Source: DASPUH01 sp035622975
GTDB taxonomy: Bacteria > Chloroflexota > Limnocylindria > Limnocylindrales > CSP1-4
Direction: 5' to 3'
Length of the DNA stretch: 40,777 bases
Assembly (NCBI GenBank): GCA_035622975.1
Contig: DASPUH010000035.1
Location: forward strand, 1-40,777
Shown here: positions 1 to 8,143 of the stretch, piece by piece
Numbering within the stretch: the stretch's first letter is position 1
Layout of the letters: every line of letters starts with the position of its first letter
Notes under the pieces: generated by a model
The model's input: the letters and a program-made list of their open reading frames with translations, nothing else
Database searches by the model: none
Told to the model about the DNA's origin: nothing
Position numbers and translations under genes: made by a program

Positions 1-827
1 TCGTCCGCCTCGTCGTCGTCGGGCGCGACGTCGGGATACAGGTCGGCGAGACTGTCGGCCAGGTCGCCGAAGACGTCCGTGGGATCGTAGAACTGCACCA
101 GGTCGTCCGGCGTCTCCAGGCGGCGCCACTTGCCATCGCCGTCCTCGGGCACGACCTGGCCGCGGAAGACGCCGTCGCGGTCCAGGCGCAGGCGCTCGTC
201 GTCGTCGTCGACGATGACGGTGCTGCCGATCCAGTGCGTGTGCGGGCCCACGGCGTCCTGGAACCGCTCGAGCAGGGCCGCCTCCGCCTGCTGGCTCCGC
301 TCCTGGAAGGTCAGGGCGAGGTCGTAGATGTAGCGCGCCGCCGACGCCTTGTCCTCGGGTTCCGCGAGGCCCTCGCGGGTCGCCGCCAGCGCGTCATCGG
401 CGTCGGCGTACGGTCCGCTGCGGTCGCTCAGGCTCACGCCGGCCGCGCCGTCGACCTCACCGGCCCCGGTCGGCCGCTCGGGCAGCCCGGCGGCCTCCCG
501 GGCCGCCTCGGCGAACGCGGCGTACACCTCCGCCGGGTTGTACAGCTCGACCAGTTCGGACGCCGACTCCACGACCTCCGTCTCGGACACCCACTCGCCG
601 GTGGCCCGATCCTGGTAGCGCGTGCGGGACCGGAACGTGCCGTCCGGCGCCAGCGACAGGTAGTCGGGGTCGTCGTCGATCAGGACCAGGCCACCCAGCT
701 CACGGATCCGCGCGGCGTTGCGCTTGAGGAAGCCCTCCAGCTGGCGTGCCGCGTCGACCATGAAGGACGTCCGCTCCAGGTTGGCCTGATCGGCGATCTC
801 GCCCAGCAGGTCGGCATTGCTGCTCAT
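1..827 (-). CDS. Hypothetical protein with internal duplication (C-terminus cut by window edge)
   Basis: The frame stays open from an ATG at 825-827 to the left edge, giving at least 275 residues with no stop. A TAGGAGG ribosome-binding site lies 6 nt before the ATG. The visible protein is acidic, soluble and has no signal peptide or membrane segment. It holds two copies of one unit: a helical stretch, then a strand ending in a run of Asp (IDDDPDY near residue 50 and VDDDDER near 204), a DGxFR motif, a Trp-containing turn, and a closing helix beginning LVELYNP or LVQFYDP. I do not recognise the family. It starts 10 nt after the stop of the upstream gene, so the two are probably cotranscribed. 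The real C-terminus lies outside the window. Confidence 0.7.
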   Translation of the reverse strand, partial: MSSNADLLGEIADQANLERTSFMVDAARQLEGFLKRNAARIRELGGLVLIDDDPDYLSLAPDGTFRSRTRYQDRATGEWVSETEVVESASELVELYNPAEVYAAFAEAAREAAGLPERPTGAGEVDGAAGVSLSDRSGPYADADDALAATREGLAEPEDKASAARYIYDLALTFQERSQQAEAALLERFQDAVGPHTHWIGSTVIVDDDDERLRLDRDGVFRGQVVPEDGDGKWRRLETPDDLVQFYDPTDVFGDLADSLADLYPDVAPDDDEAD

Positions 828-837
828 CGATCGCCTC

Positions 838-1164
838 CTAGGGGTGGTATTCGAGGTCGCTGCCCATGCGCTCGCGCAGGAACATGGAGTGGTGGCGCTC
901 GAACATCCACTCGCCGGCACGGTGGCCGATGGCACGAGCGCCCTCGTCCGCCTCCAGCCGATCGATGGTGGCGTAGTCGGGCACGTCGAGCAGGATCACG
1001 TTGTCGAAGTCCCAGCCGTAGGCCACGTTGTACCAGCCCAGGAACTTGATGCCGAACTTGGCCTCGTAGTCCCGTACCTGGCGGGGGAAGACCTCGCGCA
1101 TGAAGAACTTGAAGAAGGCGTCACGGCCGCGGCGGACGGAGAAGAACGTGGCGAGGACGGGCAC
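838..1164 (-). CDS. Small hypothetical protein, possible dimeric alpha/beta-barrel fold
   Basis: Predicted 108-residue soluble protein starting at GTG, with GGGAG about 9 nt upstream. It has no signal peptide and no Cys. The alternation of strands and helices, the aromatic-rich FFKFFM segment near residue 18, and the C-terminal half (a VILLDVPDY strand followed by a helix and a His/Met-rich tail) resemble dimeric ferredoxin-like (NIPSNAP or antibiotic-monooxygenase type) proteins. That is an impression of fold only, with no catalytic motif to support it. The next gene starts 10 nt downstream, which suggests a two-gene operon. Function unknown. Confidence 0.6.
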   Translation of the reverse strand: MPVLATFFSVRRGRDAFFKFFMREVFPRQVRDYEAKFGIKFLGWYNVAYGWDFDNVILLDVPDYATIDRLEADEGARAIGHRAGEWMFERHHSMFLRERMGSDLEYHP

Positions 1165-1229
1165 GAGCTGGCTCTCCCTGGGCGGTCGGGCCGGGCGTCA
1201 GGCGGGACCGGCCGGATGTCGCGGCGCGG

Positions 1230-1646
1230 TCATTGTCGCATGCCCTCCTCGTGGTCCTCCAGCTGGCCTACCGTCGGCCGCGCGCCCGACCGCAGGGGGC
1301 GCCGCCGGCTGCGACGGTCGGCCGAGACGAGGCGCAGCAGGAAGATGACCGTCAGGCTCACGAACAGGACGAGGACGAGTGCGATCGTCAGCAGCAGGCC
1401 GGTGGCCCAGATCGGCCACTGCGCGTTCACGCCAAGGGGGATCAGCAGCAGCACGACCACCAGCACCACGGCCTGCGCCCAGAAGCACCCCAGGCCGGGG
1501 CCGCGCTCGGCGTCGAGCGGCTCACCCTTGTAGAGCGGCGAGGCGGGTGCCGTGGCCGGGGTGGCAGGGGTCGTAGCGGGCGACGGGGGAGCGCCATCGG
1601 CGGGCGTGGGCGGCAAGCTCTCGTGACCCGTGGGGGAGTCGGTCAT
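1230..1646 (-). CDS. Hypothetical membrane protein with Pro/Ala-rich N-terminus
   Basis: Predicted 138 residues from an ATG preceded by a good GGAGGGG site 5 nt upstream. Residues 1-45 are rich in Pro, Ala, Thr and Ser and look disordered. Two hydrophobic segments follow, near residues 55-75 and 81-105, separated by a short loop. The tail is basic (RRSRRRPLR) and then acidic, so the charge pattern puts the tail in the cytoplasm. No family was recognised. It is the same strand as the next two genes but separated by 65 bp. Clean start and hydrophobic pattern support a real gene; function unknown. Confidence 0.55.
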   Translation of the reverse strand: MTDSPTGHESLPPTPADGAPPSPATTPATPATAPASPLYKGEPLDAERGPGLGCFWAQAVVLVVVLLLIPLGVNAQWPIWATGLLLTIALVLVLFVSLTVIFLLRLVSADRRSRRRPLRSGARPTVGQLEDHEEGMRQ

Positions 1647-2023
1647 CGCCCCTCCATGCTAGCCGCGCCCGAGCGGATCGGCCGAGGGCGCCCAGGCGCA
1701 GCGTCTGCCGACGCTGCCCCAGCACCTCGTCGCGGGTCGGCGCGACCTTTGCCTGGCGGGCAAGCTCTTTTTGCCGGGGGAGCAAGCAAGGAGCGCGGCG
1801 GCCGCCGAGCGACGTCCTGTGGGGCGGCTTGAACCGGATGCCGGCCGCGGGCATGGCCCATTTGGCGGATCCGCAACGATCCTGACCGCTCCGAGCGGCC
1901 CGAAAGCCCCTCGGGCGAGGGTCGGATGGCATCGCGGCAGGGCCGACGGCTGATCCCATCGGTGCCCCCGTCCGTTGCTTGCCTCCTGGGCAAAGGCCCA
2001 CGGATGGCAGAGGTCCCGACGGG
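1647..2023. other. Non-coding stretch with inverted repeats
   Basis: This 377-bp gap lies between the PaaI-like gene stop and the membrane protein start, both on the minus strand. No reading frame in it has a plausible start and protein-like composition. It holds two imperfect 20-nt inverted repeats (1746-1765 and 1977-1996, 16 of 20 matching), short hairpins such as GCCCGA/TCGGGC (1898-1903 with 1911-1916) and TGGGC/GCCCA (1987-1991 with 1996-2000), and GGCAA/TTGCC (1759-1763 with 1771-1775). The hairpin nearest 2000 could end the pyr operon transcript. Confidence 0.5.
1746..1996. repeat. Terminal inverted-repeat pair bounding ~250 bp
   Basis: The left arm (1746-1765) and the reverse complement of the right arm (1977-1996) share CCTTTGCC at one end and GCAAGC at the other, with a 6-nt variable centre. 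Each arm can also fold on itself through TTGCC/GGCAA. The arrangement could be a small non-autonomous mobile element, or a structured RNA on either strand. No target-site duplication was found next to the arms. Confidence 0.3.
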
Positions 2024-2443
2024 TCAGGCGCGGCGGTCGACGTTCTGCAGGCGCAGCGAACCGCGGGCCACGAGGCGGTCCTGGCTGTCGGTGATCCTGA
2101 CCTCCCAGAGCTGCTGGGTGCGGCCCTGCTGGAGGGGGGTGGCGACGACGGACACGCGGCCCGTCGTCATGGAGCGGATGAAGTCGGTGCTGTTGTGCAC
2201 GCCGACCGCGATCTGGCCGCGAGCCAGCGCCGCGACCGTGGCGCCGACGCTGGCGGATGTCTCCACAGCGGAGGCGTAGACCCCGCCGTGGACGATCCCG
2301 TACGGCTGGTGGTGCTCCGGTCCGAGATCGAGGTACCCCTCCACGAGGTCGGCGGCGACGTGCGTCAGGTGCAGGCCGGCCGCCGTGACGAACGCGCTGC
2401 CGTGCTCGAGGTCCGGCATCTCGAACCCGTCTTGTTCGCTCAC
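2024..2443 (-). CDS. PaaI-family hotdog thioesterase
   Basis: Predicted 139-residue hotdog-fold protein. The signature HGGVYASAVETSAS begins at H52, with G53-G54 at the start of the long central helix and E61 in the position of the family's catalytic acid. Length and motif match PaaI/YbgC-like acyl-CoA thioesterases, which hydrolyse small or aromatic acyl-CoA thioesters in the cytoplasm. The acyl group cannot be read from the sequence. Its ATG overlaps the pyrC stop (ATGA at 2440-2443), so it is probably translated together with the pyrimidine genes. No metabolic reason for that pairing is evident. Confidence 0.85.
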   Translation of the reverse strand: MSEQDGFEMPDLEHGSAFVTAAGLHLTHVAADLVEGYLDLGPEHHQPYGIVHGGVYASAVETSASVGATVAALARGQIAVGVHNSTDFIRSMTTGRVSVVATPLQQGRTQQLWEVRITDSQDRLVARGSLRLQNVDRRA

Positions 2444-3873
2444 CGATCCGTCGCTCCGGCCCAGTCCTCGTCCAGGTAGGCGAACCGGCCGTCGGCGACG
2501 GTGGCCAGGATGCGGGCGTCAAGGCGAGACCCCTCCAGCGGGCTGCAGGAGGCGCGTGAGCGAAGGGTGGCGGCGTGCACGGTCCACGGCGCGGCGCGGT
2601 CGACCACCACCAGGTCGGCCACGGCACCGATCGCCAGGCCGGGCTGTGGCACGCCGTGCGCCGCCAGGCCCAGGGCCCGGACCGGGCCCGCCGTGAGCGC
2701 CCGTGCCACGGTGGTGATGTCGGCCAGCCCGGCCGCCACACCGGCAAGCACGAGGGGCAGGGCCGTCTCCAGGCCGGCGATGCCGGGGGCGGCGTCCCCG
2801 AACTCGACCCGTTTGGCGGTCTCCGGATGCGGGGCGTGGTCGGTAGCGATGGCGTCGACCGTCCCGTCGACGAGGCCGGCCCACAGCGCCAGGGCGTGGT
2901 CAGGCGACCGCAGCGGCGGGTTGACGCGGGTCGCCGTGTCGTACGGCCCGGCTGCCGTCGCCTGGCCGGCCCACGGCGCCTCGGCCGCCTCCCAGGCGTA
3001 CCGCCGGTCGCCGCCCAGCCAGCCGTCGTGGAGGGCCAGGTGGTGGGGCGTCACGTCGCAGGTGACGGGGAGGCCGGCCGCCCTGGCGGCACGGATGAGA
3101 CCCAGGGCGTCCGACGTCGAGACATGGGTCAGGTGCAGCCGGGGGGCGGCGCCCGATGGCGCCTGGCGCACGACCTCCGCCAGCACGGCGAGCGCCCGTG
3201 CGATGGCCGCCGCCTCCGCGGCGACGGGCCAGCCGGCCAGGCCCAGGATCGTCGCCGCGAGACCGTCGTGGGCCTCGGCGCCACGTGTCAGGGCCCGCAG
3301 CTCGGGGTGCTCCACCAGCGGCCGCCCGACGCCGCCGGCGTACTCGAGGGCGTGGCGCAGGAGGGCCGCCTCGTCGACCGGGGCGCCGTCGTCGGTGAAG
3401 CCGATGGCCCCGGCGGCCGCCAGCTCGGCCATGGGCGCCAGCCGTTCGCCCGCGCGACCGGCCGTCGTCGTGCCGTAGACGAGGAGCCGCACGGGGGAGC
3501 GGCTGGCACGGCCGCGCGCGAGCACATCACGGACGGCCGCCGCATCGTCGAGCGGAGGGACCGTGTTGGGCATCGCGCAGACGGTCGTGAAGCCGCCCGC
3601 GGCCGCCGCGGCGAGGCCGCTGGCGATGGTCTCCGCATCCTCCCCGCCGGGCTCGCGGAGGTGGGCGTGGAGGTCGACCAGGCCGGGCATGACCACCACC
3701 GCGCGGTCCTCCGCGGCCTGCGTGGATCTGGCCCAGGTGACGGCGGCGATGCGGCCTTCCTGGACCACGAGCGAGGCGGCCCCGTGGCGCCCGGAGAGGG
3801 GGTCGACGAGCAGCGCATCCTCGATCACCAGGTGGCGGCACGGTTCGCCGATACGGGGCGCGCGCGGGCTCAT
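2440..3873 (-). CDS. pyrC: Dihydroorotase (class I)
   Basis: Third step of UMP synthesis: cyclises N-carbamoyl-aspartate to dihydroorotate, a cytosolic zinc enzyme of the amidohydrolase superfamily. The 477-residue product shows the metal-binding DLHAHLREPG (H69, H71), the CAMPNT segment, FTDDGAPV, VEHPE, HLTHVST and the late IATDHAPHP motif, in the order of class I (PyrC/AllB-like) enzymes. I chose the ATG at 3871-3873 because it overlaps the pyrB stop (ATGA); the open frame continues upstream inside pyrB but that part is shadow. Length is somewhat above the usual 420-440, mostly from Ala-rich loops in the middle. It is translationally linked to both neighbours. Confidence 0.92.
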   Translation of the reverse strand: MSPRAPRIGEPCRHLVIEDALLVDPLSGRHGAASLVVQEGRIAAVTWARSTQAAEDRAVVVMPGLVDLHAHLREPGGEDAETIASGLAAAAAGGFTTVCAMPNTVPPLDDAAAVRDVLARGRASRSPVRLLVYGTTTAGRAGERLAPMAELAAAGAIGFTDDGAPVDEAALLRHALEYAGGVGRPLVEHPELRALTRGAEAHDGLAATILGLAGWPVAAEAAAIARALAVLAEVVRQAPSGAAPRLHLTHVSTSDALGLIRAARAAGLPVTCDVTPHHLALHDGWLGGDRRYAWEAAEAPWAGQATAAGPYDTATRVNPPLRSPDHALALWAGLVDGTVDAIATDHAPHPETAKRVEFGDAAPGIAGLETALPLVLAGVAAGLADITTVARALTAGPVRALGLAAHGVPQPGLAIGAVADLVVVDRAAPWTVHAATLRSRASCSPLEGSRLDARILATVADGRFAYLDEDWAGATDR

Positions 3874-4829
3874 CGGGGCGCCGCCAGCAACTCCAGGATG
3901 GCCATCCGGATGGCGATGCCGTTGGCCACCTGATCCGTGATGACGGACGTCGGGCCGGACGCCACGTCCGGGGCGATCTCGACGCCCTCGTTCATGGGAC
4001 CTGGATGGAGGACCAGAGCGCCGGGCCGGGCCCGCCGCAGCCGGGTCGCGGTGAGGCCGTAGCCTTCGGTGTATTCGGCCAGCGATGGCAGGAGGCCCGC
4101 CGTCATACGCTCCTGCTGGAGACGCAGGGCCATCACCGCATGCGCCCCCGTGAGGGCCCGGTCGATGTCCGCCGTCACTGTCAGGCGGCGGTCGGCCGGC
4201 AGCGCACGGGCCCACGCCTCGAAGCCGGGCAGCAGCGTCGCCGGCCCGCAGACCCACACGTCAGCGCCTGCCGTCGTGAGGCTCCAGACGTTGGAGCGGG
4301 CGACGCGCGAGTGGAGGATGTCGCCCAGGATCACGATCTTGCGGCCGGCGACTCGTCCGCCCGGCAGGCGTGCGCGCAGCGTGTACAGGTCCAGCAGGGC
4401 CTGACTGGGGTGAGCGTGCCAGCCGTCACCAGCGTTGACGACATGGCCCCCGAAGACGTCCGCGGCGAGGTACGGCGCGCCGCTCCGGCCGTGGCGCATG
4501 ACGATGACGTCCGCGCCGAGCGCCTCGAGCGTCCGGATCGTGTCCACGAGGGACTCGCCCTTGGTCACCGAGCTGCTGGCGGCGGCCACGTTGACCACGT
4601 CCGCGCCGAGGCGCTTGGCCGCCGCCTCGAACGACACGCGCGTCCGGGTGGAGGCCTCGTAGAAGAGGATCGTGACGCCGACCCCCTGGAGTGACGCCCG
4701 GCGCGCGCCGCGGTGGCGCAGGATGACCGCCATCTCGTCGGCGCGGCGCATGACGGTCTCGAGGTCGGCCGCCGTGAGGTGGGCCACGTCGAGCAGGTGG
4801 CGATGCCGCCATGGTTGCGGTCCGGTCAC
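3870..4829 (-). CDS. pyrB: Aspartate carbamoyltransferase catalytic chain
   Basis: Condenses carbamoyl phosphate with aspartate, the committed step of pyrimidine synthesis. The 319-residue protein carries the carbamoyl-phosphate motif STRTR (residues 60-64) inside FYEASTRTRVSFE, the loop Lys K90 in TKGES, the HAHPSQALLDL helix near residues 138-148, and the C-terminal LHPGPMNEGVEI motif. No pyrI regulatory chain is present in the window, so this is likely the unregulated trimeric type or controlled at transcription. It lies between pyrR and pyrC with 4-nt overlaps on both sides. Confidence 0.95.
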   Translation of the reverse strand: MTGPQPWRHRHLLDVAHLTAADLETVMRRADEMAVILRHRGARRASLQGVGVTILFYEASTRTRVSFEAAAKRLGADVVNVAAASSSVTKGESLVDTIRTLEALGADVIVMRHGRSGAPYLAADVFGGHVVNAGDGWHAHPSQALLDLYTLRARLPGGRVAGRKIVILGDILHSRVARSNVWSLTTAGADVWVCGPATLLPGFEAWARALPADRRLTVTADIDRALTGAHAVMALRLQQERMTAGLLPSLAEYTEGYGLTATRLRRARPGALVLHPGPMNEGVEIAPDVASGPTSVITDQVANGIAIRMAILELLAAPR

Positions 4830-5389
4830 GAGGCGGCGGCCACCCCCGACTCGCTGAGGCGCTCGATGAAGACCCCGTCCTCGCCGCCGTCGACCTCCTC
4901 CAGGTGGACGCGGATGACCTCCTCCCGGGAGGTCGGCACGTTCTTGCCCACGTGGTCGGCCCGCACGGGGAGCTCGCGGTGGCCGCGGTCGACGAGCACG
5001 GCCAGGCGGATGGCGGCCGGCCGGCCGTGGTCCATCAAGGCGTCCAGGGCGGCCCGCGTGGTGCGGCCGGTGAACAGCACGTCGTCGACGATGACGACCG
5101 TGGACCCGTTCAGGTCGAACGGCAGCTCGGTGCCCTTGACGATCGGCTGGCGTGCCACGAGCGAGAGGTCGTCGCGATAGAACGTGATGTCGAGAGACCC
5201 GACCGGCGGAGCGGCGCCCTCATGAGCCTCGATCGCGGACGCGATCCGCCTCGCGAGCGGCACGCCGCGCCGCTGCACGCCGACCAGCGCCAGGCCCTGG
5301 ATGCCGCCGTGCTTCTCCACCACCTCGTGGCTGATGCGCACGAGCGCACGGCGCACGTCGTCGGCGGTCATGATCTGGCGGGCGTTCAC
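4826..5389 (-). CDS. pyrR: PyrR bifunctional regulator / uracil phosphoribosyltransferase
   Basis: PyrR proteins bind pyr mRNA in response to UMP and also convert uracil and PRPP to UMP. The 187-residue product has the PRPP-binding motif VVIVDDVLFTGRT (residues 98-110), the VGVQRRG segment near 37 and a C-terminus with GKNVPTSREE typical of the family. Start is GTG with GGGAGGAG just upstream. It opens the pyrRBC operon and overlaps pyrB by ATGA. The leader between the predicted promoter and the GTG is only about 40 nt and shows no terminator/antiterminator pair, so control may act on translation rather than by classic attenuation. Confidence 0.95.
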   Translation of the reverse strand: MNARQIMTADDVRRALVRISHEVVEKHGGIQGLALVGVQRRGVPLARRIASAIEAHEGAAPPVGSLDITFYRDDLSLVARQPIVKGTELPFDLNGSTVVIVDDVLFTGRTTRAALDALMDHGRPAAIRLAVLVDRGHRELPVRADHVGKNVPTSREEVIRVHLEEVDGGEDGVFIERLSESGVAAAS

Positions 5390-5438
5390 GGCTCCTCCCT
5401 CTCGCCGGGCTCACGGGGCCGGTCCCTGAGGCGGGCTG

Positions 5439-5448
5439 AGGATACCAG
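5439..5448 (-). promoter_or_regulatory. Extended -10 promoter candidate for pyrR operon
   Basis: On the minus strand the sequence CTGGTATCCT has the TGn extension before a TATCCT hexamer, about 50 nt upstream of the pyrR GTG. There is no good -35 box at the usual distance (GCCACC at 17 bp). A short 40-nt leader would result. Confidence 0.4.
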
Positions 5449-5495
5449 TCGGCCGTCGGCAGGTGGCCGGGCGCGAACGTCCCTGACGCCGTCGT

Positions 5496-7391
5496 TCAGA
5501 AGGCGAGCGTCACGCCGTGGCGGACCGGGATGTGGACACCGCCCGGACCATCGGCGCCCCACGTCACGACGCGCAGGTCGCCCGTCTCGCCGGTCGAGTC
5601 CGGCGTCACCCATGCGACCCGGCCGTCACCCAGCGAGAAGGCCCGCTGGGCGGGCGTCGAGCCCAGGAGATCCTGGCCGGCAAGGGTGCCGGTCGCGGCG
5701 ACGACCGTCAGGGTGCCGGCGTCCGAACCCGGTGCATCCGCGGTCCAGACCCCGTACGCGCCGCCGTCCGGCGCCCAGCGTACGAGCCAGTCGGTGACGT
5801 CCGTGCCCGTCTGGGTCACCGGCACTGCGACGGCTGGCGAGGTGGCCGTGCCTGAGGCCGCGGGCGGCGTGGAGCCGGTCGTGGCGCCGGCCGCGCCGGT
5901 CGGCTGCGCGGAGTCGGCCGCGGCCGTCGGTCCGGTGAGCGGTGGTGTCGGGCCTTCCTGGCCGGCGCTCGCGGGCGGAGCCGTCGAGACGCTCGGGAGT
6001 GGCGTGGCGGAGGCACCGGCGAGTGAGGCGGCGACCGCGTCCGGCTGGGTCGGTGACGGCGTGGCGACGGGCGGGATGCCCGTGATGGCCGACCAGTCGG
6101 CGAGGAAGAGCGCCCCGGCCGTAAGGTCCACCGTCGGCCCGTGCGCCGTCAGGGTGCCCGACCAGAACACGACGAGGCGACCGGTCGGATCCACGGCCGG
6201 CAGCCATGCGTCGGGGAGTGCGACGCGCTGCGTGGCACCGGTCGCGGGGTCGAGCAGCAGCGTGATCGCGCCGCTCGATGGCACCGCGGTGGCTGATGCT
6301 GCAGCGGTCGGGGAGGCGGGCACCGAGGCGCGGCTCGCGGTCCGGTGCGGGGAGGCTGTCCGGGCCGGCGCGGGCGTCGCTGGCGTTCGACTGACGACGA
6401 TCCGCTGGCCGTCCCACGAGGCGAAGTACGAGTGATGGTCCTTGGTGAGGGCTGTCACGGCCGACGCCCCGACGTGCCAGACATAGACGTCGGGGCCCGT
6501 GCTGCCGTCTGCCGGCCGAGCGCTGAAGGCCAGGATCGTGCCGTCCGGCGACCAGGCGGCCGGCGCCCCGGCGGCGATGACGTCGCTGAGGAGCGGTTGG
6601 AGCGTGGCGTCGGTCAGGTCCGGGGCCGAGGACAGGACGGTCGGGCCGGATGTGTCGCTGGCGCTCGCCGCCGGGAGCGAGGCGGTGGGCGTCGGCGGTC
6701 CCGGCCGCCGGCTGGCGGTTGATCGAGCAGTGATCGAGGGTGACGCCGTCGCGGTCGCCTCCGATCCGGGCAGGGCGACCACGGAGTAGATCGCCCGACC
6801 CAGGCTATCCCGGGCCGTGATGGCCAGGTTCCCGTCGGCGGCCAGCGCGAGGTCGCGTGGGGACAGCGCCGCATCCAGCGCGACGCGGGCCACCGGCCGC
6901 GCCGACGGACCGGGGTCGGTGCAGTCGGGGGCGCTGGGCGGACAGAAGGCGCTGACCTGCGTCTGGTAGATGGTGATCTGGTTGCCGTCGGTGGTCAGGT
7001 AGGCGACGGGCTCGGGCGTCACCGGGAAGGGCGTCGCGTTGCCCGGCCGTGTGGCGTTGAACGGCCCCAGGCCCGACGCACCGAGGGCCAGGGCCAGCAC
7101 GAGCCCGAGGCTCGCCAGGGACCCCAGCGCGACCAGGCGGGGGGCATGGCCGCGATGGGCGACCTCATGGTCCAGGGCGGTCGCCGTGCGCGCCCAGAGG
7201 TCGCGTGGCGGCTCCGGGATGTGGAGTTCGCGCAGCGCCTTTCGTTGCGCGTCATAGGCCTGTGCCACGCTCCGGCATGGACCGCACGTTGCGAGGTGCG
7301 CCTCCAGCCTCGCTTCTGCACCGGGCTCGAGCGGCTGGTCGAGGCGTTGCGCGAGCGCCTCGCGGAACGGCTCGTGATCCGGCCGGCTCAT
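5496..7391 (-). CDS. Membrane anti-sigma factor with extracytoplasmic beta-propeller domain
   Basis: The 631-residue protein begins with a zinc-binding anti-sigma domain, HxxxCxxC at H32, C36 and C39, followed by a transmembrane helix near residues 84-105. The remaining 500 residues are outside the membrane. They alternate WD40/PD40-like strands (WSPDGTILAFSARP, DGRVAWVTPD) with long Ser/Thr/Pro/Ala-rich linkers, including an insertion of about 100 residues in the middle that looks disordered. Its start overlaps the sigma-factor stop by ATGA, the standard sigma/anti-sigma arrangement. It should hold the upstream ECF sigma factor inactive until a surface signal is sensed. The nature of the signal is unknown. 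Confidence 0.85.
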   Translation of the reverse strand: MSRPDHEPFREALAQRLDQPLEPGAEARLEAHLATCGPCRSVAQAYDAQRKALRELHIPEPPRDLWARTATALDHEVAHRGHAPRLVALGSLASLGLVLALALGASGLGPFNATRPGNATPFPVTPEPVAYLTTDGNQITIYQTQVSAFCPPSAPDCTDPGPSARPVARVALDAALSPRDLALAADGNLAITARDSLGRAIYSVVALPGSEATATASPSITARSTASRRPGPPTPTASLPAASASDTSGPTVLSSAPDLTDATLQPLLSDVIAAGAPAAWSPDGTILAFSARPADGSTGPDVYVWHVGASAVTALTKDHHSYFASWDGQRIVVSRTPATPAPARTASPHRTASRASVPASPTAAASATAVPSSGAITLLLDPATGATQRVALPDAWLPAVDPTGRLVVFWSGTLTAHGPTVDLTAGALFLADWSAITGIPPVATPSPTQPDAVAASLAGASATPLPSVSTAPPASAGQEGPTPPLTGPTAAADSAQPTGAAGATTGSTPPAASGTATSPAVAVPVTQTGTDVTDWLVRWAPDGGAYGVWTADAPGSDAGTLTVVAATGTLAGQDLLGSTPAQRAFSLGDGRVAWVTPDSTGETGDLRVVTWGADGPGGVHIPVRHGVTLAF

Positions 7392-8002
7392 CGATCGTCC
7401 CTCGACCGCTCGGCCGGCGAGCCGCGCCGGCTGCCCCGCTCGGCGGCGGTCGCCTGCTCGACGGCGAGCGCCTGCCGCAGCGACTCACGGGCGCGGGTCA
7501 GGAGGGCGCGCGCAGCGACATGGGAGATCCCGAGCGCCTGGGCCAGTTCCACGCCGGACAGCTCGTGCAACTCCGCGAGCAGGATCGCCTGGCGCTGCCG
7601 GGCCGGGATCGCCGCCAGGGCTCGCTCGAGGTCGCCGGACAGCCGCCGCTGGAGGACCGTCTCTTCGGCCGAGACGGCGACCCCGCGGGACTCGCCGGTC
7701 CAGGGCACGAAGCGCACGATCCGCCGCCGGCGCAGCTCGTCCAGCGCAGTGCGTCCGGCGATCTGGTACAGCCAGGCGCGGGCGTGGGCGGGGTCCTCGA
7801 GCGAGTCGAAGGCGCGGTAGGCCTTGACGAACGTCTCCTGCGCCAGGTCGGCCGCCACCTCGGGATCGCGCATCATGTGCGCCAGGTAGGCGTAGATCTC
7901 GGCCTGGTGCAGGCGGAAGAGCTGCTCCACGAACGCGCGAGCGGTGGCGCGATCCGCGGTCATGGCCGTCCCGGGTAGGTAGACGGCCTTGGCGATCGAC
8001 AA
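7388..8002 (-). CDS. ECF-type RNA polymerase sigma factor
   Basis: Sigma-70 family protein with region 2 (DLAQETFVKAYRAF, about residues 53-66, then WLYQIAGRTALDELRRRR) and region 4 helix-turn-helix (LSGVELAQALGISHVAARALL), the two-domain layout of ECF sigma factors. The listed start is a TTG preceded by GGAGAGGGATAGG; an internal ATG at 7961-7963 (residue 14) is a good alternative giving 191 residues. The tail after region 4 is polar and Arg-rich. It is cotranscribed with the anti-sigma gene (ATGA overlap) and probably transcribes its own operon. Target genes cannot be assigned. Confidence 0.9.
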   Translation of the reverse strand: MSIAKAVYLPGTAMTADRATARAFVEQLFRLHQAEIYAYLAHMMRDPEVAADLAQETFVKAYRAFDSLEDPAHARAWLYQIAGRTALDELRRRRIVRFVPWTGESRGVAVSAEETVLQRRLSGDLERALAAIPARQRQAILLAELHELSGVELAQALGISHVAARALLTRARESLRQALAVEQATAAERGSRRGSPAERSRDDR

Positions 8003-8040
8003 CGAGTGCCTATCCCTCTCCGATGCGCGACCGGGTCCGG

Positions 8041-8060
8041 GCCGACCGTTGCCGGTCGGC
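8041..8060. other. Perfect 7-bp hairpin between operons
   Basis: GCCGACC (8041-8047) pairs with GGTCGGC (8054-8060) around a 6-nt loop. It sits downstream of the GalT-like gene and upstream of the sigma gene, both on the minus strand. No T-run follows, so it is a possible factor-assisted terminator or an operator. Confidence 0.35.
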
Positions 8061-8143
8061 GAGACACCACGCGCTCCGTCAGGCTGTGACGGGCTGCAAG
8101 CCCTTCGTGTGACGCGAACCGGGATCCCCTGCCGCGTGGCATC

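Noticed and set aside
2440..4257. 605-codon frame for pyrC with a much earlier start
   Set aside because: The upstream part overlaps pyrB in another frame; the ATG at 3871-3873 coupled to the pyrB stop explains the gene.
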